Shown one piece after another: positions 23,816 to 29,551 of a stretch of DNA of 29,551 nucleotides (its first letter is position 1; each line of letters begins with the position of its first letter). Below the pieces are notes generated by a model. It searched no databases, was not told the DNA's origin, and worked only from the letters and a program-made list of their open reading frames with translations. The position numbers were made by a program, and so were the translations under genes. Source of the DNA: JAUVDZ01 sp964346325 (lineage in GTDB: Bacteria > Patescibacteriota > Gracilibacteria > UBA1369 > PNNO01); contig CAYFUK010000008.1 in the NCBI GenBank assembly GCA_964346325.1, positions 1 to 29,551 of the forward strand. The letters run 5' to 3'.

Positions 23816-24928
23816 ATGAAAAAAATAATCACATCCGCACTTTTATTTTTTAGTCTTTTTCAAACCGCCGGAGCAATAGTTAACGAACCGATTGAAGAAA
23901 CTTACGTTGAAGCCAAGATTACCGATGTAAAAGAACAAAAAATACAAATAGACAAGCAGAGTCCCATGTATGACCCATCAAAAGGCGGACCTCAATACAC
24001 AAAAATTCAGGATGTAACCTACGAAGTGCTTGAAGGCGATCATAAGGGTATAATTTTTTCATCAAAAAACGAATTATCCGGACGTATATTTGATCTCGAT
24101 TTAAAAAAAGGAGACGAAGTTGTGGTTTTATTGAAGCAATATGACGAAGAAACTTTTGAAGGATTCGCAACGGATTATGTACGCAGCGATACTATGATTG
24201 TTTTTATAGTTTTATTTATGATTGCGCTTGTTGCATTGGGAAAATGGAAAGGTCTGCGGGCGTTGGTAAGCCTTGTAATAACAGTGGGAGCGGTGTTTTT
24301 GGTTTTAATTCCATATACGTTGGAAGGTTACAACCCTTTATTACTCGCGATTTTTATTAGCGTTATCATTACAATCGCCACAATATTAATAATTTCAGGA
24401 ATCAATAAAAAAGCTTTAAGTGCTATTACAGGTACAATAGGAGGCTTGCTTTTTGCCGCGCTGATTGCTTATATAGTCGGGCAGATAAGCATGTTAAGCG
24501 GTCTATCGGGCGAAGACGCACGCGTACTTTACATAAACCGTTCCGAACTAAACTTTGCGAATATATTTTTTGCGAGCATAATTATAGGTGCGCTTGGCGC
24601 TGTCATGGATGTTGGTATGTCAATTTCTTCATCGGTACATGAAATAGCGCAGTCAAATCCTAAAGCAGGCTCAAAAAAACTTTTCAAATCGGGAATGAAT
24701 GTTGGTACCGACATTATGGGAACAATGTCGAATACTCTTATTTTAGCTTACGTGGGAAGCGCTCTGCCTTTACTTATGCTTTTTTCAATAAATGATTTCA
24801 GCGCAATGCAGGTAATGAACTTTGACTTTATGGCGGCGGAAATAGTGAGATCGTTAAGCGGCAGTTTCGGGCTGCTGCTGGCTATTCCGGTTACTGCTTC
24901 AGTCAGCGCTGTATTCGCCAGGAGGTAA
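23816..24928 (+). CDS. YibE/F family membrane protein
   Basis: A 370-residue protein with a signal peptide (about 1-20, MKKIITSALLFFSLFQTAGA), an extracytoplasmic beta-rich domain (about 25-120, IQIDKQSPMYDP to YVRSD) and about seven to eight membrane helices, matching the YibE/F family. The family's function is unknown; transport has been suggested. Motifs such as LGAVMDVGMSISSSVHEI and GTDIMGTMSNTLILAYVGSALPLLML are typical. TATATA ends only a few bases before the ATG, which hints at a nearly leaderless mRNA. The last 30 bases overlap the end of the O-antigen ligase gene on the other strand. Confidence 0.88.
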   Translation: MKKIITSALLFFSLFQTAGAIVNEPIEETYVEAKITDVKEQKIQIDKQSPMYDPSKGGPQYTKIQDVTYEVLEGDHKGIIFSSKNELSGRIFDLDLKKGDEVVVLLKQYDEETFEGFATDYVRSDTMIVFIVLFMIALVALGKWKGLRALVSLVITVGAVFLVLIPYTLEGYNPLLLAIFISVIITIATILIISGINKKALSAITGTIGGLLFAALIAYIVGQISMLSGLSGEDARVLYINRSELNFANIFFASIIIGALGAVMDVGMSISSSVHEIAQSNPKAGSKKLFKSGMNVGTDIMGTMSNTLILAYVGSALPLLMLFSINDFSAMQVMNFDFMAAEIVRSLSGSFGLLLAIPVTASVSAVFARR

Positions 24929-26872
24929 TTCGGAATTCTCATCAACTTTAGGTTTCAATTCTCTCATTAACTGAATTTTTTCAGCTGTATCTTTATAGGG
25001 ATCTCTGATTTTTAAAGTATCAAGATAATAATCATAAGCGCTTCCGTATTCAGCAAAAAATTCAAACATCTGAGCGGTTTTATATTTATATAAAGGATTG
25101 TTTTTTGACAATTCATTTGCATGTAGCATAAAACCTTTAGCTGAAGCTTCATGTTGAGTACTCTGAGCTTCGTTATTTTTATAAATATCGGCAAGCCTTG
25201 AATGGACCAATGCCATATTGGCTAATATATTAGGGTATCCGGAAATTAATATATGAGCTTCTTCATATTTTTTAGCAGCGTCAATTAAGAAAGTTTTCTG
25301 CATTTCTTCGGGTAGTCTTATTGCAAATTCAAATAGAAAATCTGCATGACCCTCAAAATACTCGGGTATATACGGCATCAATTTTTGGGCTAATTCATAA
25401 TTTTCAATTGTTTTTTCAAGATCACCCTGAGAAGCAAAATGAGTTGCCTGTTTAAAATGGTAATCCGCTCTTAAAGAATTAAAGCTGAAAACTAATAAGC
25501 CAATACAAACACTTAACGCTGCAAATATTATTATGAATTTTAAATAAATATTGGATTTAATATATTCAGCTTTCCGGTTTTGTAATGTATAACCGATTAA
25601 ACTACCTGCAATAGTAAAAAATAGGAATAAAGTAACAATCGTACCAAAGCTTATTGAAACCTGGATCAAATATACAATCGCGGCGGTTATCAAACCATAT
25701 TCATAAATTTTATCTTTTCGGTCAGCTTTTTTTAAATATTTAAAGGCATATACAAAAAGCATTATAATCATTGCAGCATATACAGCAAAACCTAACAAAC
25801 CCTGCGTTGCAGCAATGTTCAGATATTCATTGTGTGCGGTTTCCGGCGTAATATGGTCTTGTGCATCGTCCGGCAGTCTATAATCCGTTCTTCTGTACTG
25901 ATTGTAAATATCTTTGTAGCTTGATAGTCCGTGCCCCAAAAACGGTTTATCACCAATCATCTCAAAACTGCTCAGCCACCAGCTTATTCTATCGGGAATA
26001 TTTCCTTGTTGCATAAAAGTTACAGTGGATACTGTCCTCTCGACCACGCCCAATCTGCTTATCGGTCCGCTTAAAAGTATGCCCATTATCGCGACCAAAA
26101 TTAAACCCGCTATAGTATATTTATAAGTTTTCTTTTTTAATTTTTTTTGTTTCAAAATAAAAACCAGCCAAAAAATTCCTGCAATCAAAACCGCAAAAAC
26201 TCCTCCGCGGCTGGCGGTCAAAATCAAAGTTAAGGCCAGCAATGCAAAGCCAATCCAAAGTGCTGTTTTTAATTTTTGTTTATCTTCATTAAATATCAAG
26301 CCCAGTAAAAGCATCAGGTTCATTCCAAGATATGCGGCTGTGTGGTTGCTGTGGCCTATAGTTGCAAAAAGCCGTTCCTGAGGGTCCATTGTCCACGGAA
26401 TAAAATTCACAAACACATCAAAATATTGAAGCAATCCGTATAGAGCTACTAAAAATGCCGTACAAACAGAAACCCACATTAATTTTACAATTTTTTCACG
26501 CGTATTAATAAAACTGAAAACAATATAAATCCAAAAAAGCAAGTTAAGCACCGTGAATATTCCCAGAAATCTTCCATATGTTCCAAAAAGGCCGGTATAA
26601 ATATTTACAGTAACAAAAGTGTTAATTATCGAAACAACTCCGTAAGCGATCACAAACCAGAAAAACTTTGAAAACCTTACCTTCAGTTTGTCGTCAAATA
26701 AACATTTTATGGCCCACAGCAAAATAATAATTAATGTTATTATTCTAAAAATATACAGTTTGGGAGCGCCGAAAACGGAATTAAGCTGAGGCATGAATAT
26801 AATCGGCACCAAAACAACCGATGCATAAACAAGCCATTCGATTATTTTGGTGAGTTTTTTTCTTATATTCAT
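24899..26872 (-). CDS. O-antigen ligase/polymerase family protein with C-terminal TPR-like repeats
   Basis: A polytopic membrane protein of about 657 residues, with roughly eleven to twelve helices and the Wzy_C-type loop, in which HGLSSYKDIYNQYRRTDY is followed by ETAHNEYLNIAATQGLLG. Such proteins join or polymerise lipid-linked oligosaccharides outside the cytoplasmic membrane. From about residue 490 the chain becomes soluble and helical, with TPR-like units (HFASQGDLEKTIENYELAQKLMP and similar). It could be a polymerase, a ligase, or a protein glycosylating enzyme; sequence alone does not choose. I prefer the ATG at 26870-26872; a GTG at 26893 would add MPTNQQS and overlap the upstream gene by 11 bases. 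It is the last gene of the glycan operon. Confidence 0.88.
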   Translation of the reverse strand: MNIRKKLTKIIEWLVYASVVLVPIIFMPQLNSVFGAPKLYIFRIITLIIILLWAIKCLFDDKLKVRFSKFFWFVIAYGVVSIINTFVTVNIYTGLFGTYGRFLGIFTVLNLLFWIYIVFSFINTREKIVKLMWVSVCTAFLVALYGLLQYFDVFVNFIPWTMDPQERLFATIGHSNHTAAYLGMNLMLLLGLIFNEDKQKLKTALWIGFALLALTLILTASRGGVFAVLIAGIFWLVFILKQKKLKKKTYKYTIAGLILVAIMGILLSGPISRLGVVERTVSTVTFMQQGNIPDRISWWLSSFEMIGDKPFLGHGLSSYKDIYNQYRRTDYRLPDDAQDHITPETAHNEYLNIAATQGLLGFAVYAAMIIMLFVYAFKYLKKADRKDKIYEYGLITAAIVYLIQVSISFGTIVTLFLFFTIAGSLIGYTLQNRKAEYIKSNIYLKFIIIFAALSVCIGLLVFSFNSLRADYHFKQATHFASQGDLEKTIENYELAQKLMPYIPEYFEGHADFLFEFAIRLPEEMQKTFLIDAAKKYEEAHILISGYPNILANMALVHSRLADIYKNNEAQSTQHEASAKGFMLHANELSKNNPLYKYKTAQMFEFFAEYGSAYDYYLDTLKIRDPYKDTAEKIQLMRELKPKVDENSELPPGEYSAD

Positions 26873-26882
26873 AGATTGTTGA

Positions 26883-28253
26883 TTAGTAGGCACCTTTGCC
26901 GGTTATTACCGCCCAGAATGTTTTAATTAATATAACCAGATCAAGCAGTAACGACTGATTTTGTATATAATAAAAGTCATATTCTATATTCTCATGAAGT
27001 GGCAGGTCTTTTCTACCCAAAATTTGCCAAAGTCCGGTTAACCCGGGTTTTACCTGCAGCCTTTTACGCTGCCACTTGGAATATTTTTTAACAATAAACG
27101 GCATTTCGGGCCTGGGCCCAACCAAAGACATGTCATCTTTTAATACATTTAATAACTGCGGCAATTCATCAAGACTCGTTTTACGCAAAAATTTACCTAT
27201 ACGTGTTATCCGCTTGTCCGCAGCTTTTGTAGGCGCAACTTCATAAACCGCGGTTGACTTCTTCATTGTACGAAATTTGTATAAATTGAATGTTTTGCCG
27301 TCTTTGCCAACTCTTTTATGAACAAAATGTGCGGGCCCTTTTGAGTCCGATCGTATCAAAATCACAATTAAAAACCACAAAGGTGAGAGCGCAACAAGCA
27401 AAAACAATGACACAAAAACATCTATAAAACGTTTTGTTAATCTATACAAAATATTCGGTTTTTTGGGTTTAACGTCGATTGAAGGAATCCCTTCAAGTTC
27501 GCTTATATTAATGTTTCCGGCCAAAATTTCGTATAATGACGAGATAAGTTTAAATCTCACGTTGAGGTTTTCAGATTCAGTCATAAGTTCAAGCATCTTT
27601 TCGTGTGCAATTGCCGGATCGGAAACATAGACAATATCAATTTTTTGCTTTTTGATAATTCGCGAAAGTTCATCAAGTTTACCCATTATTTTGATGTTCT
27701 TTTTTTTAACATTATCATCCACAAAACCGATCACCAAATATCCGAAATCCTTAAATTTTCCGATTTGTTCCGCTAATTTCCGGCCGGGTTTACCTGCTCC
27801 GATTATCAAAATTCTGCTTATTCCTTTACCTTTTTTTATGAGCCATCTTTGATAAAGCCTCACAAAATATCTTCCCGAATTCAAAAAAACACCTGCAAAC
27901 AAAACAAAAATCAAAACAAAACCGCGCGAGTAATCATATTTATATAAAAATGATCCGGCCATCAATAAAACAGCGGACATTAAAACCCCTTTTATTACAG
28001 TGAATATCTCGCTTGTACTATCTATGCGGATTTTTTGCTCGTATAAACCGAAAAAATAAAAAACAACAACAAGTATAATAAAAGCAATGGGTAAAGCCTG
28101 TACGTATATAAAAATCGGCTGAATAGGCCCGGCAATAAAATTTCTAAAATAATACGCACAAAAAAAAGCAATCAGAAAAAATACCAAATCGGAAGTCAGT
28201 AAAATTAAAATGGACGGTTTTTTTTGATTAGTAAGTCGGAGGAAACTTTGCAT
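26883..28253 (-). CDS. Polyprenyl-phosphate sugar-1-phosphate transferase (exopolysaccharide initiating enzyme)
   Basis: Starts glycan assembly by moving a sugar phosphate from a nucleotide sugar to undecaprenyl phosphate. The 456-residue protein has four to five N-terminal membrane helices (residues about 15-120), a nucleotide-binding fold (RILIIGAGKPGRKLAEQIG) and a C-terminal bacterial sugar transferase domain. The domain shows KRFIDVFVSLFLLVALSP, KRVGKDGKTFNLYKFRTM, LRKTSLDELPQLLNVLKDDMSLVGPRPE and KPGLTGLWQILGR. It is WbaP/WcaJ-like; the sugar is not predictable. Its start overlaps the end of the glycosyltransferase gene by 26 bases, and the O-antigen ligase gene follows directly. Confidence 0.95.
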   Translation of the reverse strand: MQSFLRLTNQKKPSILILLTSDLVFFLIAFFCAYYFRNFIAGPIQPIFIYVQALPIAFIILVVVFYFFGLYEQKIRIDSTSEIFTVIKGVLMSAVLLMAGSFLYKYDYSRGFVLIFVLFAGVFLNSGRYFVRLYQRWLIKKGKGISRILIIGAGKPGRKLAEQIGKFKDFGYLVIGFVDDNVKKKNIKIMGKLDELSRIIKKQKIDIVYVSDPAIAHEKMLELMTESENLNVRFKLISSLYEILAGNINISELEGIPSIDVKPKKPNILYRLTKRFIDVFVSLFLLVALSPLWFLIVILIRSDSKGPAHFVHKRVGKDGKTFNLYKFRTMKKSTAVYEVAPTKAADKRITRIGKFLRKTSLDELPQLLNVLKDDMSLVGPRPEMPFIVKKYSKWQRKRLQVKPGLTGLWQILGRKDLPLHENIEYDFYYIQNQSLLLDLVILIKTFWAVITGKGAY

Positions 28254-29277
28254 ATATTTCTAAATTTTTTGATTTATAAAAGCGGTGTTTCATACTGCCG
28301 GATTTGACGAACCATTTTTGCATATCAAAACGGGTGACTCTTTTTCGTTTCATGATTATATGACGCCAGCTTAAAGTTTTCGGCAGCATTCTTAAATATT
28401 GAAAATAACCTTTAATCCAGCCTTCTTTCAAAAAACTTTTTAACACACGTTTTTTTGTTAAGTAAATGACATCACGCAGCATTGTCAATATGAATTCATT
28501 TTTAACGAGCATTAATCTTTCATTAATAATAAACTGCCTTCTTTCGAGTGTTTTGCTTTTTTCGATTGTCGCTTTTTTGCGAGTATTACGGCAATGATAA
28601 CTCACAAGAGAAGGCAAATAATAAACCTTCCAACCCAAAAGATGCAGTCTCCAGCAAAGGTCGACATCTTCCAAATATAAAAAGAAATTTTCATCAAAAA
28701 CTTCTCCTGAAATCCGCGCATCTTCAAGCGCGCTTTTCCTGTAAAATCCGCAAATGTTTCTTATACTGAATATTTCGCAGGGATCTTCAAATTGACCTTC
28801 GTCGCGTGCACCTCGGGCACTTAAAATTTCACGGTCAACATACGCGTGTATACCCACTGTATCAAAATAAGGTGTTTTGCCGGAATTATTAAAATCATAC
28901 TGATATATCTTACCCATCATTGCCGCTATATGTCGGTTGTTCTGCATTTTTTTAACCGCATTTTCAAGGTAATCTTTTTCCAGAATAACATCGGGGTTCA
29001 TTAAAAGTATGTACTCTCCGGAAGCATATCGAATGCCCAGATTCAAAGCCGGTCCGAACCCTATATTTTTCATATTACGCACAGTTGAAACCCATTTGTA
29101 GTTTCGCTGAATATGAGCAATACTTTGATCAAAAGAAGCATTGTCTATATAGATTACTTCAACATTATTCTGATTATAAATTGTTTGATGCCGAATAGAT
29201 TTAAGGCAATCATCCAGATATTTTTTTGCCTTATATCCAACAATTACAATTGAAATTTCGGGAAGTTCAATTACCAT
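28228..29277 (-). CDS. Family 2 glycosyltransferase (rhamnosyltransferase-like)
   Basis: A 349-residue GT-A enzyme that probably extends the lipid-linked sugar made by the neighbouring transferase. Visible motifs are ISIVIVGYKAKKYLDDCLKSI, VIYIDNASFDQS, the NIGFGPALNLGIRYASGEYILLMNPDVIL block with the NPD metal site, and FFLYLEDVDLCWRLHLLGWKVYYLP with the ED acceptor-side acids. The basic C-terminus (about 250-349) may bind the membrane surface. The sugar donor is not certain. The ATG at 29275-29277 is preceded by a weak GGAAC. The gene is translationally coupled to the sugar transferase by a 26-base overlap. Confidence 0.92.
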   Translation of the reverse strand: MVIELPEISIVIVGYKAKKYLDDCLKSIRHQTIYNQNNVEVIYIDNASFDQSIAHIQRNYKWVSTVRNMKNIGFGPALNLGIRYASGEYILLMNPDVILEKDYLENAVKKMQNNRHIAAMMGKIYQYDFNNSGKTPYFDTVGIHAYVDREILSARGARDEGQFEDPCEIFSIRNICGFYRKSALEDARISGEVFDENFFLYLEDVDLCWRLHLLGWKVYYLPSLVSYHCRNTRKKATIEKSKTLERRQFIINERLMLVKNEFILTMLRDVIYLTKKRVLKSFLKEGWIKGYFQYLRMLPKTLSWRHIIMKRKRVTRFDMQKWFVKSGSMKHRFYKSKNLEIYAKFPPTY

Positions 29278-29300
29278 GTTCCAATTTTAACACAAAATTG

Positions 29301-29551
29301 TTAGCAGGAGGAGGCGGCGATCATTTTGTGGAATCTGAACTTCTTGTCGATAGCTGTTTCGGACTGATGCGCAAGCTCATGGTGAGCTTTGCAAAGGGCT
29401 TCAAGGTCTTTGTGGGAGCGAAAGATGGACCACGGTTTTTTGTGGTGGATTTCAGTGGCGGGTTTGTTACATCCCGGGGCAGAACACAGGCCGCTTGCTT
29501 CTCTGCGTTTTTGCGCAGGCACGGCTCTTGATTTTGGATTTGAAGCTTTCG
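29301..29551 (-). CDS. HNH endonuclease, C-terminal part (5' end outside window)
   Basis: The frame stays open to the window edge, so the gene starts beyond 29551; a GTG at 29522 is unlikely to be the true start. The visible 83 residues hold an HNH domain with zinc cysteines (GLCSAPGCNK), the catalytic HH (ATEIHHKKPW), then DLEALCKAHHELAHQ. The tail ends IDKKFRFHKMIAASSC. Such HNH proteins are frequent in Patescibacteria and their targets are mostly unknown. The stop is 23 bases before the glycosyltransferase ATG, on the same strand, so it may share that transcript. Its tail peptide recurs at 20101-20158. Confidence 0.85.
   Translation of the reverse strand, partial: KASNPKSRAVPAQKRREASGLCSAPGCNKPATEIHHKKPWSIFRSHKDLEALCKAHHELAHQSETAIDKKFRFHKMIAASSC

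Noticed and set aside
1..29551. UGA recoded as glycine
   Set aside because: TGA occurs at proper protein ends (nnrD, radical SAM enzyme) and glycine is encoded by GGN throughout.

Overview
The window looks like a chromosomal segment of a small-genome bacterium of the Candidate Phyla Radiation (Patescibacteria); Peregrinibacteria or a relative is a guess. The reasons are low GC, very tight packing with several overlapping genes, DUF4012 and DUF3352 membrane-anchored proteins, a shortened alanyl-tRNA synthetase of the type I associate with these bacteria, and almost no Shine-Dalgarno sequences. UGA acts as an ordinary stop (for example at the ends of the radical SAM and nnrD genes), which argues against the UGA=Gly lineages. 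There is no rRNA gene, insertion sequence or CRISPR array.

Layout. Bases 1-5084: the 3' part of mutL (+, with an apparent one-base frameshift at the window edge) meets tail to tail a two-gene minus-strand operon of DUF3352 and DUF4012 membrane proteins. Bases 5085-9230: alaS and a small TM-helix membrane protein (+), then miaB (-). Bases 9231-9749: a roughly 520-base region with no protein gene. It holds a consensus sigma70-type promoter followed by about 200 bases of folded RNA on the minus strand ending in a hairpin just before miaB, plus a perfect 22-bp palindrome. Bases 9750-13719: a 1037-residue bitopic protein of unknown function, tRNA-Arg(CCU), and an MBL-fold protein lacking the usual metal motif. 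Bases 13754-18425 (+): back-to-back promoters, then enolase, NAD(P)HX dehydratase, a small membrane protein, and the MEP isoprenoid genes ispDF and ispE. Bases 18352-19506 (-): folE and recR. Bases 19552-20100 (+): a PduO-type cobalamin adenosyltransferase.

Bases 20181-23775 (-) form an apparent five-gene operon: queG, a four-helix membrane protein of unknown function, and the AmmeMemoRadiSam trio (radical SAM enzyme, MEMO1-like, AMMECR1-like). Bases 23816-24928 (+) encode a YibE/F membrane protein. Bases 24899-29551 (-) are a cell-surface glycan cluster: the 3' end of an HNH nuclease gene, a family 2 glycosyltransferase, a polyprenyl-phosphate sugar transferase and an O-antigen ligase/polymerase with TPR-like repeats.

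Functional themes are tRNA maturation (miaB, queG, possibly folE as the first step toward queuosine, alaS, tRNA-Arg), use of cobalamin (queG and the adenosyltransferase), isoprenoid and lipid-linked sugar synthesis, and DNA repair (mutL, recR). The best candidates for something undescribed are the structured RNA upstream of miaB, the AmmeMemoRadiSam operon with its extra membrane protein, and the large bitopic protein with repeated PPPIP and YDxP motifs.
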